Positions 9,080 through 17,149 of a stretch of DNA of 64,000 nucleotides are shown here, piece by piece; position 1 is the first letter of the stretch; every line of letters starts with the position of its first letter. The translations under genes and the position numbers were made by a program. Below the pieces are notes generated by a model. It saw only the letters and a program-made list of their open reading frames with translations, was not told the DNA's origin and searched no databases. This stretch comes from CAZFBA01 sp964517135 (GTDB lineage Bacteria; Cyanobacteriota; Vampirovibrionia; JBFMGH01). The stretch is from NCBI GenBank assembly GCA_964517135.1, contig CAZFBA010000009.1, positions 48,204 through 112,203 on the forward strand, read 5' to 3'.

Positions 9080-9973
9080 TCAGTTTACGATTAAATTATT
9101 ATGTGAGTCTGTATATTCAAAATGAAAAGTGCCTTTGTCACCACCACGGTATATATCATTATAACTTGCATTTATTTCTGTTCCATCACTATTGATAGTA
9201 CCGCTTAAAGTACCCTGTTTATAGCCTCCATAGTTACTGGCTGCCGGGTTATTAAGGTTAACGTCTTGATAGTAAGATTCAACATATAAGTTACCGTTAG
9301 CATCTATTGTTGCGGGAAATACTATACTTCCTACATAATCAATAGATGTTGTTTGTTCTTTATAATACATAGTAACTTTGTCACCAACTTTAAATGTATA
9401 GATCTGTGAGCCACCTGAGCCTGAAACTTTATGTTTATCAGAAGTCCAGCTACCATTACCAAACTTGATATCAAGTGGTATATCCTGTACGCCCGGGTTA
9501 GAGTCTACATAATCTGATATCATAGAGTTCAGTAGATACATAAACATATTGGCACCTGAAGAGCCAGTTGTTTTAACTACAGTTTGTTCAAACTGCTCAT
9601 AAAAGTTAGTGCTAAGTCCTGTAATAGCTTTACCAGATTCAAGTTCAATATTATATGTGCCGTCAGGGTTTTGGGTAAAAGAGCCATAATTACCGGTATT
9701 GATGGTTTCTGTAGTGGTAACCTGCTTTTCATACAGGGGTTTATCGCTTACTGTTGCAGCAGTAGTGTAATTGTTTCCATATTTGAGGCTTGAAGATGTT
9801 TTGATAACGGGTGCGTTCTGACTGGCAACTTTTACGGTAGCAGAATCATTCATAAAGAAGCCTGCGAGTTTGTCTCCCATAATCATAAAACCGAAAACAG
9901 CTGCAAAAAATATAAGTGCACAGATTAAAACAAATTCTATTGCTTCCTGGCCACAATTATTTCTATATTTCAT
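9080..9973 (-). CDS. Flp-like long pilin A (type IVb prepilin N-terminus, unique C-terminal domain)
   Basis: The 297-aa product starts with a short basic leader MKYRNNCG, then QEAIEF and a ~23-residue hydrophobic helix. This matches the Flp/type IVb prepilin pattern: Gly at -1, Glu at +5, aromatic at +6. Canonical Flp pilins are only ~50-80 aa, so the ~240-residue extracytoplasmic domain is unusual. That domain (after about residue 85) is Gly/Ser/Thr-rich and looks beta-rich (FKVGDKVTMYY, GTLSGTIN). The first 83 codons match the neighbouring pilin B almost exactly and without indels. The RBS AGGTGGGAATGT precedes the ATG and is shared with pilin B. No Tad secretion ATPase, TadV/FppA peptidase or CpaC is in the window. 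The protein may be a minor pilin or tip adhesin; the family assignment of the N-terminus is good, the function is inferred. Confidence 0.75.
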   Translation of the reverse strand: MKYRNNCGQEAIEFVLICALIFFAAVFGFMIMGDKLAGFFMNDSATVKVASQNAPVIKTSSSLKYGNNYTTAATVSDKPLYEKQVTTTETINTGNYGSFTQNPDGTYNIELESGKAITGLSTNFYEQFEQTVVKTTGSSGANMFMYLLNSMISDYVDSNPGVQDIPLDIKFGNGSWTSDKHKVSGSGGSQIYTFKVGDKVTMYYKEQTTSIDYVGSIVFPATIDANGNLYVESYYQDVNLNNPAASNYGGYKQGTLSGTINSDGTEINASYNDIYRGGDKGTFHFEYTDSHNNLIVN

Positions 9974-10055
9974 ACATTCCCACCTTTTTTTGTATCAAGT
10001 TACACTAAAAAGTATTTATCATCAGAGAATAAAGAAGGATGTTTTACTGGACATA

Positions 10056-10080
10056 GCCAGATGAAATGCCTGGCAGCATT
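10056..10080 (-). promoter_or_regulatory. Mutually exclusive hairpins in the leader of pilin A
   Basis: About 85-105 nt upstream of the pilin A start, GCCAG (10056-10060) can pair with CTGGC (10070-10074), while AATGC (10065-10069) can pair with GCATT (10076-10080). The two stems overlap and cannot form together. They are short, so chance is quite possible. Confidence 0.2.
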
Positions 10081-10143
10081 TTAATTTTAAAGAGCTGTTA
10101 TAAGTTATCGGATCAAGTTGAGTATTATTTAAAGAGCAGGTGA

Positions 10144-10168
10144 CAAATGTAAAAGTTTTTTACATTTG
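10144..10168 (-). terminator. Perfect 11-bp hairpin downstream of pilin B
   Basis: CAAATGTAAAA at 10144-10154 pairs perfectly with TTTTACATTTG at 10158-10168 across a 3-nt loop, about 30 nt after the pilin B stop codon on the minus strand. There is no T-run after it on that strand, so it may be an mRNA-stabilising hairpin rather than a classical rho-independent terminator. Confidence 0.45.
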
Positions 10169-10197
10169 ATTGTTATTTAGCTGTAATGTCCTGTTAT

Positions 10198-11106
10198 TTA
10201 CAATTTGAAGAAATAATCAGGGTTATTAGCTTCAAAATTCCAGGTGCTTTCTAGCGGTTCATCTTTATAATAATCATCATAATGATAATAAACGGCATTA
10301 CCGATATTTAGCCCGTTAGAAAGATCAATATTTTTTGCTGTAAAGGTTCCACTGGTTTCACCATGGGATGTAACATTACTTGTTACGTCACCTTTAAAGG
10401 TATTATTTTGATCAATAGTACCTTCTATGCGATAAGAACCCTGATATGCACATCCCCCGGAGCTAGTAGCTGTACATTTTTGATCAGTTTGAAATATAAT
10501 CATCTGATCGCCAACTTTAAGAGCAGTCATATTGACTTCGGCATCACCCTGGTAGACAGCAGTTTCATCGCTTTGCATAAAACCACCATAAATTACATTT
10601 TTTCTGTTTCCGGTGCCAAAGGCTATTTCAACAGGCACATTGCCATCAGGGTATGCGTCTTTATTGTTTTCTATGAGGTAGGCAATATTAGAAACCAGAT
10701 CCTGCCAGCTACTTGAGCCGGTAGTTTCTGAAACAGTTTTCTGAAGGTCAACTATTTTAGATGATATAGCTACCTGCTGACCGGCAACTTCAAAAGAGAG
10801 AGAGCCATCCGGATATTCTGAAACCTCTACGCTACCTACTTTTGATAGGGTATACTGCTTTTCATACAGGGGTTTATCGCTTACAGTTGCAGCAGTGGTG
10901 TAATTTTGTCCATACTTCAATGATGAAGAGGCATTAATAACGGGTGCGCTCTGACTGGCAACCTTTACAGTGGCAGAATCATTCATAAAGAAGCCTGCGA
11001 GTTTATCTCCCATAATCATAAAGCCAAAAACTGTTGCAACAAATATGAGTGCACAGACTAAAACAAATTCTATTGCTTCCTGGCCACAATTATTTCTATA
11101 TTTCAT
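10198..11106 (-). CDS. Flp-like long pilin B, paralogue of pilin A
   Basis: The 302-aa product has the same leader and helix as pilin A (NCG before QEAIEF, then ~23 hydrophobic residues), so it is a type IVb prepilin-like protein with Glu+5. The start at 11106 is chosen over an in-frame ATG 30 nt upstream because GAGGTGGGAATGT precedes it and because pilin A starts at the same residue. DNA 10859-11106 aligns with 9726-9973 over 248 bp with no gaps. After about residue 84 the proteins diverge, sharing only scattered landmarks (TTGSS, an F-G-x-G stretch, KVGD). The C-terminal domain has one Cys pair region (QKCTATSSGGC) absent from pilin A. Tandem duplication followed by rapid change or replacement of the exposed domain is the likely history. 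Substrate or partner is unknown. Confidence 0.75.
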   Translation of the reverse strand: MKYRNNCGQEAIEFVLVCALIFVATVFGFMIMGDKLAGFFMNDSATVKVASQSAPVINASSSLKYGQNYTTAATVSDKPLYEKQYTLSKVGSVEVSEYPDGSLSFEVAGQQVAISSKIVDLQKTVSETTGSSSWQDLVSNIAYLIENNKDAYPDGNVPVEIAFGTGNRKNVIYGGFMQSDETAVYQGDAEVNMTALKVGDQMIIFQTDQKCTATSSGGCAYQGSYRIEGTIDQNNTFKGDVTSNVTSHGETSGTFTAKNIDLSNGLNIGNAVYYHYDDYYKDEPLESTWNFEANNPDYFFKL

Positions 11107-11282
11107 ACATTCCCACCTCAGATTTTTACTATGCATGCAATTAAATGTATCGGAAAAATATTCAAAATATTTAAAATTTAATTGTCAAACGTTAAAAACT
11201 ATTACAATTGGTAGAAGTTGCAATTAATCTATGGTTAAAAAGCAAGACAGTAATGATTTCATGATGCAAAAAACATAAAAAA

Positions 11283-11303
11283 AAACACCTTAATAAGGTG
11301 TTT
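11283..11303 (-). terminator. Rho-independent terminator for the 67-aa ORF
   Basis: AAACACCTTA and TAAGGTGTTT form an inverted repeat. On the minus strand the hairpin is followed by a run of T (the A-run at 11275-11285 on plus). It lies about 30 bp after the stop of the 11336-11539 gene, which supports that ORF being a real transcription unit. Confidence 0.8.
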
Positions 11304-11335
11304 AATAAAAAGCAAAAATTGTTGCAAAAAGATTT

Positions 11336-11539
11336 CTAATTAAAGCTGTAGCAAGGTATTAAGTCAGCCCATCTTTCAACCATAAGGTTGCCGATTTTGC
11401 TTTGCTGGTCATTGACCATTTTGAATATCCGTATTATCCTGCGGACGTCTTCTACTACCTCTCTTTTTTGAAGCTGTAACCTGTTAATATCTGGATCTGT
11501 TGTAATGCCTAAAGCCATTGCCATTTCGTATTCTGTCAT
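11336..11539 (-). CDS. Small hypothetical protein (67 aa)
   Basis: The product is 67 aa, mostly helical and charged, with no signal peptide or membrane segment. I do not recognise the family. Support for it being a gene: a GGAG ribosome binding site 8 nt before the ATG, a clear intrinsic terminator just downstream, and codon use like its neighbours. The middle (LQKREVVEDVRRIIRIFKM) is a plausible amphipathic helix, so a small cytoplasmic regulator or subunit is conceivable, but no function can be named. Confidence 0.55.
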   Translation of the reverse strand: MTEYEMAMALGITTDPDINRLQLQKREVVEDVRRIIRIFKMVNDQQSKIGNLMVERWADLIPCYSFN

Positions 11540-11954
11540 CTTGGAAACTCCATTTTGCTAATGTTGAACACACGACTGATAAAGTTGAAGCAATTGCGGT
11601 TTCTTTTTTTATTTAATTCTTTCTTAGTTACAAAACGTATCTCCTGAATTGTGACTAACTGCTTCCTCTATATAGATAAAAAAAATTTCGAAGTTCGGAT
11701 TGCTTAAACCACCCTGATTTGAAATAAAACTTTACGAAAAATTTGTAAATTTCAGCGTTTGAAATCGCTAAAACCCTTATAGTGCGGGGTTTAAAGTTAC
11801 TTAAGATTAAAAAAACAATTATTTTCGTAGTATTCTGGCGATTTTTATTACTTTTTTGCAACATAGTGGTATATACCACATATATAGCTACTATATATTT
11901 CCTTTGTGTATTTTTTGCCTAAGATGATATTAGCAACAAGGCAGGAGAAAAATC
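11540..11954. other. Intergenic region upstream of gltX
   Basis: About 415 bp between the small ORF and gltX. A minus-strand frame of 74 codons (11655-11879) starts with GTG inside a palindrome, lacks a ribosome binding site and is rich in Lys/Phe/Asn as expected of random AT-rich DNA, so it is not called. The palindromes near 11866-11898 are listed separately. Confidence 0.5.
11866..11898. promoter_or_regulatory. Two adjacent palindromes upstream of gltX (possible operator)
   Basis: GTGGTATATACCAC (11866-11879) is a perfect 14-bp palindrome. Directly next to it ATATATAG-CTA-CTATATAT (11880-11898) is a second inverted repeat. They lie 57-89 bp before the gltX ATG, where a promoter or operator is expected. 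Binding factor unknown. Confidence 0.35.
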
Positions 11955-13400
11955 ATGAATCAACCAAGAGTAAGAATAGCCCCGAGTCCCTCTGGCAATT
12001 TGCACGTTGGAACAGCAAGAACAGCCCTTTTTAATTATTTATTTGCCAGAAAACATAACGGAACCTTTATATTAAGAATTGAAGATACAGATATAGAACG
12101 CTCACAGGATATTTATACACAAAATATCTATGACAGCCTCAAAGCACTTGGCCTCAACTGGGATGAAGGCCCTGATACTGGAGGTCAGTACGGCCCTTAT
12201 GTTCAATCTCAACGACTGGAAGTCTATAAAGAAAAAGCCGACGAGCTGATAAAATCTGATAAGGCTTACTATTGCTACTGTACCCCTGAAGAACTTGAAG
12301 AAGAAAAACAAAAAGCCCGCAAAGAAAAAAAAGATTTTATTTACAGCGGCAAATGTTCCAGTTTATCAGAAGAAGAAAGGCAAAAATTCATTGCTGAAGG
12401 TCGCAGTGCTACTATTCGCTTCAAAACTCCCATTAAAGAAATTGTACTGAAAGATATAATAAGAGATGAGGTAAAGTTTGATACAGGGTTAATAGGCGAT
12501 TTCGTGATTTTAAAAACTAACGAAACCCCTACCTACAACTTTGCCGTAGTTGTTGACGATATAACAATGCAAATTACCCACGTAATAAGGGGTGAAGACC
12601 ATATATCCAATACTCCACGGCAAATGTTGATTTATGAAGCTTTTGGAGTAAAAATGCCTGAATTTGCTCATGTTGGCATGATCCTTGCGCCTGATAAAAC
12701 TAAGCTCTCTAAACGACACGGCGCTACGGCAGTAAATGAATTCATCGAGCAGGGTTTTTTGCCCGAGGCATTTGTGAACTTCCTTGCAATGCTTGGCTGG
12801 TCGTCACCAGATGAAGAAGAGATAAAGCCATTGTCATCTATTATAGAGCTTTTTGCTCTTGAAAGAGTTTCTCCCAGCCCTGCTGTATTTGATATCGAAA
12901 AACTCAAATGGATGAATGGTAATTACATCAGAAACCTGCCCATTGAAGATATTACAGAGCGCTCACAGCCTTACCTTAAAGGGTATGACCTGAATAAATA
13001 CAGTCATTCAGAGCTTAAAACGATAATAGAGGCTGTTAGAAAGAACCTGACAACACTGAAAGATGTCAGAGAGGCTGTTGATATATTCTTTGAGGATGAT
13101 ATTAAAGACTTTGAGCCATCTGAAGATGAGGCACTGACAGGTGAACATGTTAATACTGTCCTTGAAAAGTTTGTTGAAAAAACAGAAACAATTAATTTTG
13201 ATGATGGTGAAGATATCGCAGCAAAGATTAAAGAACTCAGAAAAGACCTTAAGCCTCTGAAACCAAAATTTCTTATGATGCCTGTTCGTTATGCTCTAAC
13301 AGGCAGGCTCCACGGAGCTGATCTAAATGTCTGTATTCAGTTGTTCGGGAAAGAAAAAGTGCAGCAAAGAATCAAGAACTTTTTAGCCCGAAGAGACTGA
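11955..13400 (+). CDS. gltX: Glutamyl-tRNA synthetase
   Basis: The 481-aa product has the normal length of a bacterial GluRS, which charges tRNA-Glu in the cytoplasm (and, if non-discriminating, tRNA-Gln). The class I nucleotide-binding signature is seen as APSPSGNLHVGTAR near the N-terminus (HIGH equivalent LHVG) and KLSKR at about 250-254 (KMSKS equivalent). The connective region has CYC followed later by YSGKC, the usual zinc-binding Cys cluster. The C-terminal ~150 residues are the helical anticodon-binding domain. CAGGAG lies about 7 nt upstream of the ATG. Whether it is discriminating cannot be decided here, as no gatCAB or glnS is in the window. The last 18 bp overlap a doubtful minus-strand ORF. 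Confidence 0.97.
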   Translation: MNQPRVRIAPSPSGNLHVGTARTALFNYLFARKHNGTFILRIEDTDIERSQDIYTQNIYDSLKALGLNWDEGPDTGGQYGPYVQSQRLEVYKEKADELIKSDKAYYCYCTPEELEEEKQKARKEKKDFIYSGKCSSLSEEERQKFIAEGRSATIRFKTPIKEIVLKDIIRDEVKFDTGLIGDFVILKTNETPTYNFAVVVDDITMQITHVIRGEDHISNTPRQMLIYEAFGVKMPEFAHVGMILAPDKTKLSKRHGATAVNEFIEQGFLPEAFVNFLAMLGWSSPDEEEIKPLSSIIELFALERVSPSPAVFDIEKLKWMNGNYIRNLPIEDITERSQPYLKGYDLNKYSHSELKTIIEAVRKNLTTLKDVREAVDIFFEDDIKDFEPSEDEALTGEHVNTVLEKFVEKTETINFDDGEDIAAKIKELRKDLKPLKPKFLMMPVRYALTGRLHGADLNVCIQLFGKEKVQQRIKNFLARRD

Positions 13401-13595
13401 AATGCCAGGAACGATATAACCATAGCTACAATTTGAAACTGCACAAATGTCTTTTATAAGTCTTCTGGTGCTAGAAAGTTCCTGTTTGAGATCAAATGCG
13501 TAAGATTGTTGCTGGTTTCGTTTCATCATCTCTGCTGCAATAGCTTCTTTCGTTCTTTCCGGCCATCTTGATTCATAGATTTCTTTTACCTGCAA
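13383..13595 (-). CDS. Doubtful 70-aa ORF or gene fragment with ESRWPE motif
   Basis: This minus-strand frame starts at TTG directly after an in-frame stop and overlaps the 3' end of gltX by 18 bp. Near its start it has IYESRWPERTKEAI, which resembles MYESRWPEGKHADKV in the repeat protein at 32485-33828, so it may be a remnant of a related repeat gene. An ATG in another frame just upstream could encode the missing start if there were a frameshift. There is no strong ribosome binding site. It may be a decayed fragment or chance. Confidence 0.25.
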   Translation of the reverse strand: MQVKEIYESRWPERTKEAIAAEMMKRNQQQSYAFDLKQELSSTRRLIKDICAVSNCSYGYIVPGISVSSG

Positions 13596-13643
13596 CCGGA
13601 AAACTCATGCTTATTGAAGCCCAATTATTATTGTCAATCTTTG

Positions 13644-13652
13644 TGTTATACT
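13644..13652 (+). promoter_or_regulatory. Candidate extended -10 promoter of the cytochrome operon
   Basis: TGTTATACT has the TGn extension directly before TATACT, 54 nt upstream of the first cytochrome start. No good -35 box is present at the right distance, as is allowed for extended -10 promoters. Confidence 0.3.
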
Positions 13653-13705
13653 TACTTAAATTAAACTTCGAGCAAAAATAAATCATTTTTATCAGGAAAT
13701 TTAAT

Positions 13706-15082
13706 ATGCGGCCTTCTTTATTGCTAAAACACAGGGTATTTTGGGCTATTACAGGTATTGTGATTGTTGCAATATTTATTGTTACCTATTTCTCATCATC
13801 ATCCGTGGCAGTATATAAAACAAAAGAAACCCAGGCCTGTATTGACTGTCATATTAAAGAAAATATTCATACTGTTCAAATAAAAGAGTGGGAAAATAGT
13901 AAACACGCCGCAAAAGGCGTTGGCTGCTTTGAGTGCCATACTGCAAACGAAGGTGATAGAGATGCCTGGGATCACGAAGGATATTTAATTTCAACCATCG
14001 TATCACCTGCTGACTGCTCAAAATGCCATATGAAAGAATTTAACGAGTTCGACCGCAGTTTTCACGCTAAAGCAGGCGAAATTCTCGGCTCTATTGATAA
14101 TTATATTGGAGAGGTGGTACAGGGTGAAAATTCTTCGGTTCAGGGATGCCAGGCCTGCCATGGCTCTTTAGTAGAAGTGACAGAGAAAGGAAAACTCAAG
14201 CCCGAAACCTGGCCTAACCTTGGTATTGGAAGATTAAATCCTGATGGCAGCAAGGGTACCTGCTCGGCCTGTCATTCAAAACATCATTTCTCTTTGCGGG
14301 TTGCAAGAGATCCAGAATCTTGCGGTAAATGTCATATTGGCCCTGACCATCCTCATAAAGAAATATATGAAGAGTCCATTCACGGACGTATTTTCCTGGC
14401 CAGCAGGCACCGAATGAACCTTGATCACCCTGACTGGATTCTTGGTATTCACTATACAGCAGCACCCAACTGTGTTACCTGCCATATGGGGGCTACTAAA
14501 GATCTTAATAAAACTCACGACTTTGGCGAGCGTATAAGCCTTAAACTCAGTTCTGAAATTACATATCCCAGAGAAAATGCTGAAAACAAACGCAATAAAA
14601 TGAAAATGGTCTGTATTAACTGCCATGGCCCTGAATGGGTAAATAACTTCTACCAGCAATTTGATAATACTGTTGATCTGTACAACAACAGGTATGCTAA
14701 ACCTGCCATGGAAATTATGGAGCGCCTTAGAAAAGAAGGTAAGCTGACTCCTACACCATTAGATGAAGAAATAGAGTATGTATATTTCGAGCTGTGGCAC
14801 CATGAAGGCAGAAGAATACGTCACGGTGCTTCTATGATGGGGCCTGATTATGTTCAGTGGCACGGATTCTATGAACTGGCACATAACTTCTACTTTAAGT
14901 TTCTGCCTCTTGCCCGTGAACTGGGGCAGGGTGAATATATTGATGAACTGCTGAAACAACCTGAACATCTCTGGATCAAAGGAGTTAAACCTGAAAACCT
15001 TAAACGACAAGAGCAATCCTTTGCTGAGTGGCAAAAAATTAGAGAGCAGTTTTTAAAGGAATTTGCAAAAGATAAACAATAA
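13706..15082 (+). CDS. Octahaem cytochrome c, hydroxylamine oxidoreductase (HAO) family
   Basis: The 458-aa product has an N-terminal membrane anchor or uncleaved signal (residues ~11-30) and eight CXXCH haem sites (starting near 45, 74, 104, 148, 186, 206, 256 and 303). Haem 5-6 surroundings CSACHSKHHFS and CGKCHIGPDHPHKEIY, and the C-terminal MMGPDYVQWHGFYEL, are hallmarks of the HAO family, where haem 4 is the catalytic site and the Asp-His of GPDHP is near it. HAO oxidises hydroxylamine in ammonia oxidisers; relatives lacking the crosslinking Tyr reduce nitrite or hydroxylamine, usually with a NapC-type partner. The next gene is exactly such a partner, so a reductive, quinol-fed role in the periplasm is favoured (inference). 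Presence of the crosslink Tyr needs an alignment. Followed with 1-nt overlap (TAATG) by the tetrahaem gene. RBS AGGAAA. Confidence 0.88.
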   Translation: MRPSLLLKHRVFWAITGIVIVAIFIVTYFSSSSVAVYKTKETQACIDCHIKENIHTVQIKEWENSKHAAKGVGCFECHTANEGDRDAWDHEGYLISTIVSPADCSKCHMKEFNEFDRSFHAKAGEILGSIDNYIGEVVQGENSSVQGCQACHGSLVEVTEKGKLKPETWPNLGIGRLNPDGSKGTCSACHSKHHFSLRVARDPESCGKCHIGPDHPHKEIYEESIHGRIFLASRHRMNLDHPDWILGIHYTAAPNCVTCHMGATKDLNKTHDFGERISLKLSSEITYPRENAENKRNKMKMVCINCHGPEWVNNFYQQFDNTVDLYNNRYAKPAMEIMERLRKEGKLTPTPLDEEIEYVYFELWHHEGRRIRHGASMMGPDYVQWHGFYELAHNFYFKFLPLARELGQGEYIDELLKQPEHLWIKGVKPENLKRQEQSFAEWQKIREQFLKEFAKDKQ

Positions 15083-15624
15083 TGATGAAAATATTGCATA
15101 AGCTCAAAGATTATTATTTAAAGTATAAAACACGCACCATAACAGCGGTGACTGTTCTTATCATAGCTTTTTTTGCATTCACTTATTACTCTGTAGAGCT
15201 TACATCCACTCCTGAGTTCTGTATTAACTGCCATGAAATTCAACCAGCCTATGATACCTGGAAAGAATCTTCACACTATAATATATCAGGCAATTATCAA
15301 TACGTAAAAAGTAAAGAGATAGCTACCTGTCGTGATTGTCACCTGCCACCCTGGTCAGAACCTGTTAATTTAATATGGGCCAAGATGTATCATGGCACCA
15401 AAGATGTTTATCACCACATAGCAGACAAAGAAGAACTCGATAAAACCTACTATAGATACTTGATGAAAGTTAATGCTCGCAAAAGTGCAGAAAATTCAAC
15501 GTGTTTAAAATGTCATAGTGATATATATGATTATGAAGATAGACAGATAAAGGTTTATCATCGTTCTCTTAAAGACAATAAGGCCTCACGCTGTATTGAT
15601 TGCCATAAAAATCTGGTTCATTAA
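15082..15624 (+). CDS. NapC/NrfH-type membrane tetrahaem cytochrome c
   Basis: The 180-aa product has one N-terminal membrane helix (about 18-37) and four CXXCH sites (CINCH at 47-51, CRDCH, CLKCH, CIDCH), the size and layout of the NapC/NirT/NrfH family. These proteins oxidise menaquinol or ubiquinol and pass electrons to a periplasmic reductase. The TPEFCINCH start of haem 1 and the HYNISG segment between haems 1 and 2 fit the family. Overlap of the start with the stop of the HAO-like gene shows tight coupling, so it is the probable electron donor of that enzyme (compare the HaoA-HaoC pairs of epsilonproteobacteria). The ATGATG start allows either Met. Confidence 0.9.
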   Translation: MMKILHKLKDYYLKYKTRTITAVTVLIIAFFAFTYYSVELTSTPEFCINCHEIQPAYDTWKESSHYNISGNYQYVKSKEIATCRDCHLPPWSEPVNLIWAKMYHGTKDVYHHIADKEELDKTYYRYLMKVNARKSAENSTCLKCHSDIYDYEDRQIKVYHRSLKDNKASRCIDCHKNLVH

Positions 15625-15645
15625 ATATTTTGAATAATTAAAACA

Positions 15646-16386
15646 ATGGAACATAAACTGGAAAAATTTTATCAATTCATCTGTTCACAACCCGCTGTAA
15701 GTATTTTGCTTCTGATAGTTATTGTAGCTTCTATTGCTGGGTCATTATTACCACAGGAACTTGCCAGTGCATATATATATAAATCTTTCTGGTTTATGTT
15801 TTTACTTCTTATTATCTTATTGATTAACATATATTGCAGGCTTACAAGAATACCTGCTAATTTAAAGGGTGTTTCAGGGTTTGTTTTACATCTCAGCATT
15901 ATTGTTATTTTAACCGGCGCATATGCTAGCTTTATTTACGAAACAAGAGGGCGGCTTTCGCTTGGAATCGGCCAGAGTTCTTCCATTATTATTAGAGAAA
16001 ACAATTCAATTATACATCTGCCTTTTAAAGTGAGACTTGATGACTTTAATATTGAACTTTATCCAAATTCTGAAAGCAGTTCTAACCAGCCTGGAGATCA
16101 TATCAAAAATTTTATAAGCAATGTGACGATTATAGATAATAAAAAGGAAATCAGCTCAAAAGCAATAAAAGTAAATCACCCACTGGTTTATCAGGGATAC
16201 AAGATCTATCAAGCTAATTATGACAGCAAAAACCTTTCATGGAGTGGCTTTCTGATCAAGAAAGATCCCGGAGTGAAAGTAGTATTTACTGGCTATTTTT
16301 TGTTTATTTTTGCACTACTGTTGAAAATATTTGCTTTTATCAAAGTAATACCTTCTCAAAAGGAGGATTCTGTTAGTGATATTTGA
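15646..16386 (+). CDS. resB: ResB-like cytochrome c biogenesis protein (System II)
   Basis: The 246-aa product is a short ResB/Ccs1-type membrane protein. Two helices lie near the N-terminus (about 17-34 and 45-62), a third near 82-102, then a ~100-residue extracytoplasmic domain with HPLVYQGYKIYQANYD, a typical ResB signature, and a last helix near 212-232. ResB and CcsA together carry haem across the membrane and attach it to CXXCH of apocytochromes. The gene lies 21 bp after the tetrahaem cytochrome and overlaps ccsA by 11 bp, so the operon seems to encode its own maturation machinery. It is shorter than Bacillus ResB (~540 aa), as in many proteobacterial and epsilonproteobacterial short forms. 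No strong ribosome binding site is visible. Confidence 0.85.
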   Translation: MEHKLEKFYQFICSQPAVSILLLIVIVASIAGSLLPQELASAYIYKSFWFMFLLLIILLINIYCRLTRIPANLKGVSGFVLHLSIIVILTGAYASFIYETRGRLSLGIGQSSSIIIRENNSIIHLPFKVRLDDFNIELYPNSESSSNQPGDHIKNFISNVTIIDNKKEISSKAIKVNHPLVYQGYKIYQANYDSKNLSWSGFLIKKDPGVKVVFTGYFLFIFALLLKIFAFIKVIPSQKEDSVSDI

Positions 16387-17149
16387 TAAATATGAGTTAT
16401 TTCTGAATATTTCACTTGGTTGCTATTTTTTTGCAGCAGTATTATTGATAGCCAGTCTTCTGTTTTCCATAAAGAATTTGCAAAAAGCAGGGTTTGTAGC
16501 TTTTGTTTTTGCAATAACATTTAATCTGGTATCTTTTTTGAGCCGCTGGTATGTATCTGCTTATATACCAATGTCAAATACTTATGAAACTCTGATACTG
16601 TTTTCTTTGCTGATATCTCTGATTTATCTATCTCTCTTAAAGTATGACAGGCACAAATTTATAGCTACAGGCAGTTCTCTTATGTGTGTTATAATAATTG
16701 CTCTGACCTCTTTAATAGATAGCACAGTCAGGCCGCTGGTACCTGCACTTCAAAGTAACTGGCTTACAATACACGTTCTTTTTTGTTTTATAAGCTATGC
16801 AGTTTTTGCTATTGTTTTTATAACTGCTATTGTAGCACTTATTAATCGTATAAACTTTGAGCAGTTGATTTATAAACTAATATTATTTGCCTATACTTTT
16901 TTATCTTTAGGAATAATTACCGGTTCAATATGGGCAGAAACAGCCTGGGGTGGTTACTGGAGCTGGGATCCTAAAGAAACATGGGCTCTTATAACACTTT
17001 TGATTTACACAATCTTCCTGCATCTTTATAAAGATGGAAAAATTAAAGGCAAAAGTTATTACTGGCTTGCTATTACTGGTTTTGTCTTTATCGTTTTTAC
17101 CTATCTGGGAGTAAATTATCTTTTGCCCGGCTTGCATAGTTATGCCTGA
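16376..17149 (+). CDS. ccsA: CcsA/ResC-like haem lyase component (System II)
   Basis: The 257-aa polytopic protein (about eight helices) carries the tryptophan-rich WGGYWSWDPKETW motif (WWD domain) that binds haem at the outer face in CcsA/ResC/CcmC-type proteins. Conserved His residues flank it (IHVLFCF before, LHLYKD after). The start is GTG at 16376, chosen because AGGAGG lies 9 nt upstream, inside resB; the two genes overlap by 11 bp. With ResB it forms the cytochrome c synthase of System II, required for the 12 haems of the two upstream cytochromes. The thioredoxin-like and CcdA components are not in the window. It is the last gene of the operon. Confidence 0.92.
   Translation: MIFDKYELFLNISLGCYFFAAVLLIASLLFSIKNLQKAGFVAFVFAITFNLVSFLSRWYVSAYIPMSNTYETLILFSLLISLIYLSLLKYDRHKFIATGSSLMCVIIIALTSLIDSTVRPLVPALQSNWLTIHVLFCFISYAVFAIVFITAIVALINRINFEQLIYKLILFAYTFLSLGIITGSIWAETAWGGYWSWDPKETWALITLLIYTIFLHLYKDGKIKGKSYYWLAITGFVFIVFTYLGVNYLLPGLHSYA

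Noticed and set aside
11655..11879. 74-codon minus-strand frame upstream of gltX
   Set aside because: GTG start inside a palindrome, no ribosome binding site, composition of random AT-rich DNA.
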